Positions 8,797-16,452 of a stretch of DNA of 64,000 nt are shown here, piece by piece. This DNA is from Hyphomicrobiales bacterium. Its GTDB lineage: Bacteria; Pseudomonadota; Alphaproteobacteria; Rhizobiales; Beijerinckiaceae. A program made the translations under genes and the position numbers. Each line of letters opens with the position of its first letter. Positions within the stretch are counted from its first letter, which is position 1. The notes under the pieces are model-generated. The model made no database searches, was not told the DNA's origin, and saw nothing but the letters and a program-made list of their open reading frames with translations. The DNA lies in assembly GCA_027489955.1 (NCBI GenBank), contig JAIXYZ010000013.1:434001-498000 (forward strand). The letters run 5' to 3'.

Positions 8797-8822
8797 ATGA
8801 TCGCGTGCAGTTTGATTGTCAA
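8794..8822 (-). promoter_or_regulatory. Promoter of the arsR-AHSA1 operon
   Basis: On the minus strand a perfect -35 TTGACA (8822-8817) and a -10 CATATT (8799-8794) are separated by 17 bases. The predicted start of transcription is at about 8787, one base from the ArsR ATG, leaving essentially no leader. The -35 lies inside operator 2 and the -10 touches operator 1. Confidence 0.75.
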
Positions 8823-8834
8823 CCGATTGGTTGA
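8819..8834. promoter_or_regulatory. ArsR operator 2 (overlaps -35)
   Basis: A second dyad TCAACC-GATT-GGTTGA with the same six-base arms and four-base spacer as operator 1. The two dyad centres are 40 bases apart, about four helical turns, so both dimers would lie on the same DNA face. It covers the -35 hexamer. Confidence 0.78.
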
Positions 8835-8862
8835 GCGATTTATGCGGGTCCTGTGTCTGGCC

Positions 8863-9882
8863 TCAGGGGCGCTCGGCGGCGGCGCGGGCGAGCCGGTCGT
8901 TGATCGCCTCGCCGAGCCCCTGGTCGGGCACCGGCATCACCGCGATGGTCACGTGCGGTCCAGCGTCGAGCCTGCGCAGGTGGCCGAACAGGTTGGCGGC
9001 CGCCTCGGTCAGGTCGCCGGCCGTGCTGAGATTGAGGATGAGCGCTGCCGCGTCGGCGTTGCTCGGCAAGGTCGGGCCGAAAGCCAGCAGGTGCTCCCCA
9101 GGCGCGACGCTGCGCGCATTCAGCCGGACGGGGGACGAGGGCGCGTAATGGGAGGCGAGCATGCCGGGCGCGATGGCGCGGTCCGGCGAGGTGCCTTCCG
9201 GCACGCCTGCCGCGATCGGTCCGGCGACCGTCTCGATGGCCGCGCGGTCCAGGCCGCCGGGACGCAGGATGCGCAGGTCTCCCGGCACGCAGAGCAGGAT
9301 CGTGGACTCCACGCCGACGGGGCACGGCCCGCCGTCCAGGATGGCGTCGATGCGCCCGTCGAGATCGGCCGCCACGTGCGCCGCGTCGGTGGGACTGACG
9401 TGGCCGGACCTGTTCGCCGATGGCGCGCAGACGGGGCGGCCTGCCGCCGCCAGCAGCGCCAGCGCGGCCGGATGGGCCGGCACGCGGATCGCCACGGTGT
9501 CGTGACCGGCGAGCGCAAGGTCCGACACCGGGCAGCCGGCCTCGCGGGGAACGACCAGCGTCAGCGGGCCGGGCCAGAAGGCTTTTGCGAGATCCAGCGC
9601 GCGCCGGTCGAACCGCCCGATTGCCCGCGCCGCCCCCAGTTCCGCGACATGGACGATCAGCGGGTTGAAGCGCGGGCGGCCCTTGGCCTCGTAGATGCCC
9701 GCCACGGCCGGGCCCGACGTCGCATCAGCGCCCAGGCCGTACACGGTCTCCGTCGGGAAGGCGACCAGACCGCCGTCCCGCAGGATCGCGGCCGCCGCGC
9801 CGATGCCGGCCGGATCGGCGGCGAGGCGAAGCGTCCTGCGGCCGCCGGGCGCGACGGAATGGCTTGACGGTAGATCGTTCAC
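8863..9882 (-). CDS. tsaC: L-threonylcarbamoyladenylate synthase (Sua5/TsaC type)
   Basis: About 339 residues from the GTG at 9882 (a TTG at 9921 would add 13). The YrdC domain is clear: GGLVAFPTETVYGLGADA, KGRPRFNPLIVHV with the Lys-x-Arg site, and SANRSGHVSPT. A C-terminal Sua5 domain follows a linker near MLASHYAPSSPVRL. The enzyme makes threonylcarbamoyl-AMP from Thr, bicarbonate and ATP, the first step of the essential t6A37 tRNA modification. The long two-domain form is the Sua5 type, not the short TsaC, but the older symbol is commonly used for both. It is divergent from the acyl-CoA dehydrogenase gene. The start codon is uncertain, since neither candidate has a good ribosome site. Confidence 0.92.
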   Translation of the reverse strand: MNDLPSSHSVAPGGRRTLRLAADPAGIGAAAAILRDGGLVAFPTETVYGLGADATSGPAVAGIYEAKGRPRFNPLIVHVAELGAARAIGRFDRRALDLAKAFWPGPLTLVVPREAGCPVSDLALAGHDTVAIRVPAHPAALALLAAAGRPVCAPSANRSGHVSPTDAAHVAADLDGRIDAILDGGPCPVGVESTILLCVPGDLRILRPGGLDRAAIETVAGPIAAGVPEGTSPDRAIAPGMLASHYAPSSPVRLNARSVAPGEHLLAFGPTLPSNADAAALILNLSTAGDLTEAAANLFGHLRRLDAGPHVTIAVMPVPDQGLGEAINDRLARAAAERP

Positions 9883-10032
9883 ATCTAAACTATCTGGTTG
9901 TTGCCCATCGCCGGTGACCAAAGGCGCTTGTGGTCCGGCTTCTGCCGCGCGCTATGATCGTCGTCAATCCAGGGAAGGCACCGCCAAGGCGCCCCGCTTA
10001 CCGCAGACAAGGCTCCAGGGAGGAGACGAAAG

Positions 10033-11826
10033 ATGACCTATCGCGCCCCGGTCGACGACATGGTGATGGCGATGCGCGTCGCCGGACTGGACGATGCGCT
10101 GGCCGAAGGTCTCCATCCCGACCTGTCGCTCGATCTCGTCCGCTCGGTCCTTGAGGAGGCGGGGAAGGTCGCCGGCGACGTCCTGGCGCCGCTCAACCGC
10201 GTGGGCGACACCCACGGCACCAGGCTCAGCGATGGCGCCATCACCATGCCGCCGGGCTTCCGGGAGGCCTACCAGGCCTGGGCGGAAGGCGGCTGGAACG
10301 CCCTTGCGGCGCCGGAAGCCTTCGGCGGCCAGGGCCTCCCCGCGCTCCTCAACGCCGCGTGCCTGGAAATGTGGAACGCGGCCAACATGGCCTTCGCCCT
10401 CGGGCCGCTGCTCACCGTCGGCGCCATCGAGGCCCTGACGGCCCATGGCACGCCCGAACTGCAGCAGACCTATCTGCCCAGGCTCGTGTCGGGCGAATGG
10501 ATGGGCACGATGAACCTGACCGAGCCGCAGGCGGGCTCGGACCTGGCGGCGCTGCGTGCGCGGGCCGAACGCGCCGGCGACGGCACCTACCGGATCACCG
10601 GCCAGAAGATCTACATCACCTACGGCGAGCACGACCTGACCGACAACATCGTGCACCTCGTCCTGGCGCGCCTGCCGGACGCTCCGGCCGGTACGCGCGG
10701 CATCTCGCTGTTCCTGGTGCCGAAATTCCTCGTCAATGCCGACGGCACGCTCGGCGAGCGCAACGACGTGCGCTGCCATTCCATCGAGCACAAGCTCGGC
10801 ATCAACGCCTCGCCCACCTGCACCATGGTCTATGGCGATGCCGGCGGCGCGATCGGCTGGCTGATCGGCGAGGAGAACAGGGGCCTCGCCTGCATGTTCA
10901 CGATGATGAACAACGCGCGCCTGGGCGTGGGCCTCCAGGGCGTCGCGCTGGCGGACCGCGCCTACCAGCAGGCGCTGGCCTACGCCAACGAGCGCCGCCA
11001 GGGCCGCGTGCCGGGCCAGACCGACGACGGCATGGCGCCCATCATCCGCCATCCCGACGTGCAGCGCATGCTGATGACGATGAAGGCGGAAGCCATGGCC
11101 GCCCGGCTCATCTGCTACATGACGGCCGCCTCGCTCGACCGGCACCACGCCGCCGCGGACCCGGCCGCGCGCAAGACCGCGCATGAGCGGGCATCCCTGC
11201 TCACCCCGGTCGCCAAGGCCTATTCCACCGATATCGGCATCGAGGTGGCGTCGCTCGGCGTGCAGGTCCATGGCGGCATGGGCTTCGTCGAGGAGACCGG
11301 GGCGGCCCAGCACCTGCGGGACGCCCGGATCGCGGCGATCTACGAGGGCACCAACGGCATCCAGGCGATCGACCTGGTGACGCGCAAGCTGCCGCTCTCG
11401 GATGGCGCGACCGTCGCCGCCGAGATCGCCGCCATGCGCCGCACGGTCGGCCGCGTCACCTCCGGCGGCGATGCCGCGTTCGGCGCGATGGCCGCCAGGC
11501 TGCGGGACGCGGTGGAGTGCCTCGACAGGGCGACGGCCTTCATGGCGCGCGGGCTGAAGGGCAACGATCCCGACGCCGTGCTCGCGGGCGCGACGCCCTA
11601 CCTGCGGCTGTTCGGCCTTGCGCGCGGCGGCACCGCGCTCGCCGACCTTGCACTGGCGTCGCACGCCGCGCTGCAGGGCGGGGATGCCGATCCGGCCCAT
11701 CGCGGACGGATCGCGCTCGCGCGCTTCTACGCCGAGAACGTCGCGGTCGGGGCCGCGGGCCTCGAGGCGGTGGTCATGGGCGGGCACGGCTTCGTGGCCG
11801 ATGCCGGGCTGGCGCTCGCGAGCTGA
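10033..11826 (+). CDS. Acyl-CoA dehydrogenase, large DmdC-like form
   Basis: 597 residues, longer than the usual 380-residue acyl-CoA dehydrogenases and matching the form with an extra C-terminal domain found in DmdC (3-methylmercaptopropionyl-CoA dehydrogenase) and relatives. Visible are MNLTEPQAGSDLAALRARA (flavin loop), GQKIYITYGEHDLTDN, and YEGTNGIQAIDLVTRKLP with Glu438 in the position of the catalytic base. The family transfers electrons from the acyl-CoA alpha-beta bond to ETF. A true DMSP role is not established: no other dmd gene is present, although an AcuI-like gene lies at the left edge. It may share a transcript with the SDR that follows after 78 bases. Confidence 0.88.
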   Translation: MTYRAPVDDMVMAMRVAGLDDALAEGLHPDLSLDLVRSVLEEAGKVAGDVLAPLNRVGDTHGTRLSDGAITMPPGFREAYQAWAEGGWNALAAPEAFGGQGLPALLNAACLEMWNAANMAFALGPLLTVGAIEALTAHGTPELQQTYLPRLVSGEWMGTMNLTEPQAGSDLAALRARAERAGDGTYRITGQKIYITYGEHDLTDNIVHLVLARLPDAPAGTRGISLFLVPKFLVNADGTLGERNDVRCHSIEHKLGINASPTCTMVYGDAGGAIGWLIGEENRGLACMFTMMNNARLGVGLQGVALADRAYQQALAYANERRQGRVPGQTDDGMAPIIRHPDVQRMLMTMKAEAMAARLICYMTAASLDRHHAAADPAARKTAHERASLLTPVAKAYSTDIGIEVASLGVQVHGGMGFVEETGAAQHLRDARIAAIYEGTNGIQAIDLVTRKLPLSDGATVAAEIAAMRRTVGRVTSGGDAAFGAMAARLRDAVECLDRATAFMARGLKGNDPDAVLAGATPYLRLFGLARGGTALADLALASHAALQGGDADPAHRGRIALARFYAENVAVGAAGLEAVVMGGHGFVADAGLALAS

Positions 11827-11830
11827 ACCT

Positions 11831-11878
11831 GAATCACAGCGGCAAGCTCTTGAATCACTTTAAGAGGCGCCGGAATCA
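11831..11878. promoter_or_regulatory. Three GAATCA repeats with 21-base period (GANTC sites)
   Basis: GAATCA occurs at 11831, 11852 and 11873, exactly 21 bases apart, ending 27 bases before the SDR start. GAATC is a form of GANTC, the CcrM methylation site of alphaproteobacteria. A two-turn spacing would place all three on one DNA face. Function is inference. Confidence 0.45.
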
Positions 11879-11904
11879 GATCCTGAACGGAAGGGCCTAA
11901 CGCT

Positions 11905-12753
11905 ATGAGCCTCAAAGGTAAAACGCTCTTCGTCACCGGCGCTTCGCGCGGCATCGGACTGGCGATCGCGCTGCGGGCGGCCCGCGACGGCGCCAATATC
12001 ACCATCGCGGCCAAGACCGCCGAGCCGCATCCCAAGCTGCCCGGAACGATCCACACCGCTGCGGCGGAGATCGAGGCGGCGGGCGGCCGCGCGCTCCCGC
12101 TGATGGTCGACGTGCGCGACGAAGAGCAGGTGAAGACCGCGCTGGAGCGCACCGCCGCGGAGTTCGGCGGGATCGACATCGTGGTCAACAACGCGAGCGC
12201 CATCCAGCTCGCCCGCACCACCGAGATCGACATGAAGCGCTTTGATCTGATGCACCAGATCAACACGCGCGGCACGTTCATGGTCTCCAAGCACGCCATC
12301 CCCTACCTGGAGAAGGCGTCGAACCCGCACATCCTGATGCTCTCCCCGCCGCTCGACATGCAGGAGAAATGGTTCGCGCCGCACCTGGCCTATTCCATCG
12401 CCAAGTACGGGATGAGCTTGTGCGTGCTCGGGCTGGCGGGCGAACTGCGCGGCAAGGGCATCGCCGTGAACGCGCTCTGGCCGCGAACCACGATCGCCAC
12501 GAGCGCAGTGAAGAACCTGCTGGGCGGCGATGCCATCATGCGTGCGAGCCGGACGCCGGACATCCTCGCCGATGCGGCCTACGCCGTCTTCGCCAAGCCC
12601 TCGCGCAGCTATACCGGCCAGTTCCTGATCGACGATCTGGTGCTCGGGGCGGAAGGCGTCACCGACTTCGAGCAATACCGGGTCGATCCCAGCCAGGCGC
12701 TCATGCCGGATTTCTTCGTGCCGGACGATATCCCGCCCGTGCCGGGAAGCTGA
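11905..12753 (+). CDS. Short-chain dehydrogenase/reductase, HSDL2-like
   Basis: 282 residues. The nucleotide-binding TGASRGIGLAIA loop, the NNAS motif (VVNNASAIQL) and the catalytic YSIAKYG (Tyr and Lys of YxxxK) are all present. The Ser in LMLSPPLDMQ fits the catalytic triad. The insert AAKTAEPHPKLPGTIHTAAAEI after the second strand is typical of the hydroxysteroid dehydrogenase-like 2 group, whose members are linked to lipid metabolism. It follows an acyl-CoA dehydrogenase, consistent with a role in fatty-acid or related acyl metabolism, but the substrate is unknown. The start at ATG 11905 immediately precedes the first strand. Confidence 0.9.
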   Translation: MSLKGKTLFVTGASRGIGLAIALRAARDGANITIAAKTAEPHPKLPGTIHTAAAEIEAAGGRALPLMVDVRDEEQVKTALERTAAEFGGIDIVVNNASAIQLARTTEIDMKRFDLMHQINTRGTFMVSKHAIPYLEKASNPHILMLSPPLDMQEKWFAPHLAYSIAKYGMSLCVLGLAGELRGKGIAVNALWPRTTIATSAVKNLLGGDAIMRASRTPDILADAAYAVFAKPSRSYTGQFLIDDLVLGAEGVTDFEQYRVDPSQALMPDFFVPDDIPPVPGS

Positions 12754-12832
12754 TCCGCGACTTGCGGCGGATCAAGGTCCGCAGCCTCATCCAGGTCCAG
12801 TCTGGTGGTTCCCACAGGAATGGGAGTTCGCC

Positions 12833-13099
12833 ATGGACCGTCTCAATCCGCTCCGGACCGGCCTTGCCACCGGCCTGCTGATCGCGCTCTGGCATGCCAT
12901 CTGGCTGTCGCTGGTGGCAACGGGCCTCGCCCAGCGTTTGATCGATTGGATCTTCTGGATGCACCTGATCCGGCCGGTCTATGTCGTGCAGCCTTTCGCC
13001 GTCACGCCGGCCGCGATGCTCCTCCTCGTGACGTTCCTGGTGGGGCTGGGCGCCGGGTCGGCCTTCGCCGTCATCTGGAACCGGCTGCATCCCGCGTGA
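12833..13099 (+). CDS. Small two-helix membrane protein, unknown function
   Basis: 88 residues starting MDRLNPLRTGLATGLLIALW, with two clear hydrophobic segments (about residues 8-30 and 58-80) and a short amphipathic loop holding FWMHLIRPVYVVQPF. I do not recognise the family with confidence. A GGAG-containing ribosome site lies ahead of the ATG (AATGGGAGTTCGCC). The gene ends six bases from the convergent OpgD-like gene. Amino-acid composition and length are consistent with a real conserved inner-membrane protein. Confidence 0.65.
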   Translation: MDRLNPLRTGLATGLLIALWHAIWLSLVATGLAQRLIDWIFWMHLIRPVYVVQPFAVTPAAMLLLVTFLVGLGAGSAFAVIWNRLHPA

Positions 13100-13105
13100 G
13101 GGCCG

Positions 13106-14761
13106 TCACGGGCCGGGCGCTTCGGTTTCCGCCACCGGGGGAAGCCGGATCGGGCCGACAGGCCGGCTCCAGGTTTCGGTCAGCGTGCGGGGGCCGGCGC
13201 GCAGATAGACCCGCAGATCGCCGCGCGCGCCGGGCGGCAGCGTGACGTCCACGAAAGCCCGGAAACTCTGCGTGGCGGCGTTCGGCTTGACGTTGGCCAG
13301 CGCGATCCGGCCGGCGGTGGTGGATGCCACCACCTCCACCCGTTCGGGGCGAAGCAGGTGGAAGGCGAGGTCGCCGCCGTCGAAGTCGACCAGAAAGCGC
13401 CGCGTGTCCGACGCCGCGTCGCCGTCGCCGATCTCCATGGGTCCGAACCCGTTGCGCACCTGTCCGAAGGGATGCAGGCCGCGGGTTTCGGACAGCGCCG
13501 CGATCCGATAGCGGAACCGCGCCTCGCGCCCCGGCTGCAGGCCGTCCTCCGGCGACCAATAGGCGACGATGTTGTCCATCGCCTCGTTGTCGGTCGGGAT
13601 TTCGACCAGTTCGATCCGCCCCGGTCCCCAGTCGCCCAACGGCTCGACCCAGTAGCCCGGCCGCGCGTGGTATCGCGCTTCCGTGTCCTGGTAATTGGCG
13701 AAGACGCGGTCCCGCTGCATGAGGCCGAAGCCGCGCGGCGAGCGGTCGACGAACTGCGAGAGAGCGAGCGATCCGGGATTGTCCAGCGGCCGCCAGAGCC
13801 ACTCGCCGGACCCGGTATGCAGCATCAGCCCGTCGGAATCGTGGATCTCGGGACGGAAGTCGATCCGTCGCTCCGGGTTGCCCTCGCCGACGAGGAACAT
13901 CGAGGTCAGCGGCGCGATCCCGGCGCGGCGGATCGGCCGGCGCGGCACCAGCGTCGCCTCCACCTCCGCATGCGTCTCCTGCCCGGGCGTGAACGTGTAG
14001 CGCAGCGCGCCCGCCACAGAGGGCGAGTCCATCAGCGCATGCACCGTCACGCCGAGCGCGTCCGGGCCGGGTTTCTCGATCCACAGCGTGCGGAAGAAAG
14101 GGAATTCCTCGGGCTCGTCGCCCCCGACATTGATGGCGAGCGAGCGCGCCGAAAGGCCATAGACATGCCCGCGGCCGAGGAACCGGAAATAGGTGGCGCC
14201 AAGGAACGAGACGAGTTCGTCCTGCACGTCGGGCCGGTTCAGCCCGGTGGTGATCTTGAAGCCCGCAAACCCGGTCGCCACGGACAGGCCCTTGGGCTCC
14301 GGGCTCTTCCCGTACTGGAACAGGCCCGTGGAGAAAGGGATCGGGATCGCCGTCCCGTCGGACACCACCCTCACATCCACGGGGCGATCGTGAATGAAGC
14401 CCGGGTGGAACAGCCGCAGCCGGTAATCGCCCTCGTCCTGCCACAGCACGCCCCGGTCCCGGAAGCGTATGGCCATGTACTGGTCATAGGTGAGCTTGCG
14501 CAGCTCCTCAGGCAGGTCCGGCCGCCGCCCGTCGAAGTTCGACGCGGCGAGCTGGTGCGCCTGGTTGATGACGTCCGCGTGGGAGAACCGGCGCGCCTCG
14601 CTTGCCTTGGCCGTCCCGGGGCGGGCGACAGCGCTGCCGCCCGGCGCGGCCAGGACGGGTCCCGGCCTCAGCCCCAGCGCCACTGAAGCGGCGGCTGCGG
14701 ACAGAAGGCCCACGGCCCCGCGCCGTGTCGGTCCCGGCATCGTCCTCGCATCGTCCGTCAT
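13106..14761 (-). CDS. opgD: Periplasmic glucan biosynthesis protein, OpgD/MdoG type
   Basis: 551 residues. Residues 1-40 are a twin-arginine signal (PTRRGAVGLLSAAAASVAL) ending near ALA or AAPGG; Tat export is the feature that distinguishes OpgD from Sec-exported OpgG. The mature part has the family marks: LTYDQYMAIRFR near residue 95, GLSARSLAINVGGDEPEEFPFFR in the middle, and the C-terminal Ig-like domain with DVTLPPGARGDLRVYLR. The protein acts in the periplasm in osmoregulated periplasmic glucan structure. No opgH glucosyltransferase gene is next to it, so it may act with a distant partner. The start at 14761 gives a complete Tat leader. It is divergent from corA. Confidence 0.88.
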   Translation of the reverse strand: MTDDARTMPGPTRRGAVGLLSAAAASVALGLRPGPVLAAPGGSAVARPGTAKASEARRFSHADVINQAHQLAASNFDGRRPDLPEELRKLTYDQYMAIRFRDRGVLWQDEGDYRLRLFHPGFIHDRPVDVRVVSDGTAIPIPFSTGLFQYGKSPEPKGLSVATGFAGFKITTGLNRPDVQDELVSFLGATYFRFLGRGHVYGLSARSLAINVGGDEPEEFPFFRTLWIEKPGPDALGVTVHALMDSPSVAGALRYTFTPGQETHAEVEATLVPRRPIRRAGIAPLTSMFLVGEGNPERRIDFRPEIHDSDGLMLHTGSGEWLWRPLDNPGSLALSQFVDRSPRGFGLMQRDRVFANYQDTEARYHARPGYWVEPLGDWGPGRIELVEIPTDNEAMDNIVAYWSPEDGLQPGREARFRYRIAALSETRGLHPFGQVRNGFGPMEIGDGDAASDTRRFLVDFDGGDLAFHLLRPERVEVVASTTAGRIALANVKPNAATQSFRAFVDVTLPPGARGDLRVYLRAGPRTLTETWSRPVGPIRLPPVAETEAPGP

Positions 14762-14898
14762 GAAAAGCCTCCCCTCGGGCCGGGCGCCGGCGGCTTTCGG
14801 GCACCGGGAGGGGAACGTGCCGGCAGCGGCTTCGGTTCCGGCCGACGATTGCCGGAATCGCCGGTCCGGCTTAAGCGACGGACCTGAGGGAGGCGCCG

Positions 14899-15912
14899 AT
14901 GCTGTTCGTCCATCGCCGGGAGGATGTCGCCGGACGCTCGTCCCCCGACCACATCGTACGCGTGCGCCTGTCGCCCGGCGACCCCATTCCCGCCGACGCG
15001 GTCTGGATCGATTTGCTGCAGCCGACCGCGGAGGAGGACAAGCTGGTCGAGCGGCACCTGGGCATATCGATCCCGACCCGCGAGGACATGGCGGACATCG
15101 AGCCCTCCGAGCTGCTCTACCAGGAGGACGGCGCACGCTATCTCACCGCACGCCTCGTGCACCGGGCGGATACGGACGATCCCGGCATCGCCGCCTGCAC
15201 CTTCATCCTGAAGCAGAACACGCTGGTCACCGTCCGCTACGACGATCCGAAGGCGTTCGGCATGTTCGTCAACCGGGCGGCCAAGCCCGGCGGATGCGGC
15301 TTCACCGCCGAGGAGGTGCTGGCCGGCTTGTTCGACACGATCATCGACCGCGCCGCGGAGGTGCTGCAGCAGACCGGCGACCGGATCGATTCCATCTCCC
15401 GCCGCGTCTTCGCCCTCGGCCCGCAGGAGCGGCGTCGCAAGGCCGTCCGCCGTAGCGACGAATACAGCGACACGCTGCGCCAGCTCGGCCTTCACGGCGA
15501 CCTCATCTCGAAGGTGCGCGAGAGCCTGGTCTCGATCGAGCGCGTCCTGCTCTACCTTTCCGTGGCGTACCGGACGGTGAAGGTGTCCATGGACATCCGC
15601 GAGCAGGTGCGCTCGACCCTGCGCGACCTCCAGTCGCTGGAGGAGCACGCGACCTTCCAGTCCAGCAAGATTCAGTTCCTGCTCGAGGCCACGCTCGGCC
15701 TGGTCAACCTGGAACAGAACAACATCATCAAGCTGTTCTCGGTCATGGCGGTCATCTTCATGCCACCGACGCTGGTCGCCTCGGTCTACGGCATGAACTT
15801 CAAGGTCATGCCGGAGCTGGACTGGCCGCTCGGCTATCCGATGGCGCTCGCGATGATGGCCATCGCCGCCGTGGCGCCATACGTCATCTTCCGCTGGAAG
15901 CGCTGGCTCTAG
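14899..15912 (+). CDS. corA: CorA-like magnesium transport protein
   Basis: 337 residues, the usual length. The long cytoplasmic funnel domain is followed by the stalk helix and two C-terminal transmembrane helices; the signature YGMNF lies at the end of the first (ASVYGMNFKVMPELDW). CorA forms a pentameric channel for Mg2+ (also Co2+ or Ni2+). The loop after GMN reads FKVMPELDWPLGYP, the expected periplasmic loop. A GGGAGGCGCC stretch gives the ribosome site before ATG 14899. No Mg riboswitch-like leader was recognised in the 137-base gap shared with opgD. Confidence 0.92.
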   Translation: MLFVHRREDVAGRSSPDHIVRVRLSPGDPIPADAVWIDLLQPTAEEDKLVERHLGISIPTREDMADIEPSELLYQEDGARYLTARLVHRADTDDPGIAACTFILKQNTLVTVRYDDPKAFGMFVNRAAKPGGCGFTAEEVLAGLFDTIIDRAAEVLQQTGDRIDSISRRVFALGPQERRRKAVRRSDEYSDTLRQLGLHGDLISKVRESLVSIERVLLYLSVAYRTVKVSMDIREQVRSTLRDLQSLEEHATFQSSKIQFLLEATLGLVNLEQNNIIKLFSVMAVIFMPPTLVASVYGMNFKVMPELDWPLGYPMALAMMAIAAVAPYVIFRWKRWL

Positions 15913-15914
15913 CC

Positions 15915-16376
15915 TCAGTCCCGGAACAGGTCGTCGATTGAGGCCTGCGGGTCTGCCTCCGCGGCGGCATCCGGCGTCCCCGTGGCGATCAGGTGGTGAA
16001 GGCGGGCGATCTCGTCATGGAGCCGGGGCCCGGCCTCCTCGCGGATGGCGACGCGTCTCTCCCTGTCCTGCGCGTCCCGCATCTCCTCCAGCGTCTGCCG
16101 GCATAGCCCGTCCAGCAGCGCGACATGACCGTCGAGCGCGGCCCGCCAGTCGTCGGGCAGGCCGGCATAGGCATCCAGGGCCTCTTCGGCCCGGGCGCTG
16201 CCCACCGCCTCGAAATGGTCGCCATAGCCCACCGGCACCCATGGCAGCAGGTCATCGAGCGCCGCCGGCTCGTCGACCGCCATATCCAGGATCATCACCG
16301 CCTCGGCGAACCGGTTGACGATGTCGTTGGATAGGGTCGCCGTCGTTGGCGAGGGGGGCGTGGGATCGGCGGACAT
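15915..16376 (-). CDS. Conserved hypothetical protein, acidic and helical
   Basis: 153 residues, rich in Ala, Asp and Glu. It opens MSADPTPPSPTTATLSND with a disordered-looking Pro/Thr leader, followed by helices (VNRFAEAVMILDMAVDEP) and ending QASIDDLFRD. No signal peptide, membrane segment or known motif is visible. The start at 16376 is chosen over 16415, since the extra residues belong to an unrelated Cys/Trp-containing stretch. It lies two bases from the corA end (convergent) and 76 bases upstream of the FAD-linked oxidase on the same strand. Function unknown. Confidence 0.6.
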   Translation of the reverse strand: MSADPTPPSPTTATLSNDIVNRFAEAVMILDMAVDEPAALDDLLPWVPVGYGDHFEAVGSARAEEALDAYAGLPDDWRAALDGHVALLDGLCRQTLEEMRDAQDRERRVAIREEAGPRLHDEIARLHHLIATGTPDAAAEADPQASIDDLFRD

Positions 16377-16452
16377 GGAGGCGGGAGCGTGCGGAGCGCA
16401 TCTCCATGCCACCAAATGTCGCGCAAGGAAAGGTTGTATGACGTAGCGGAAT

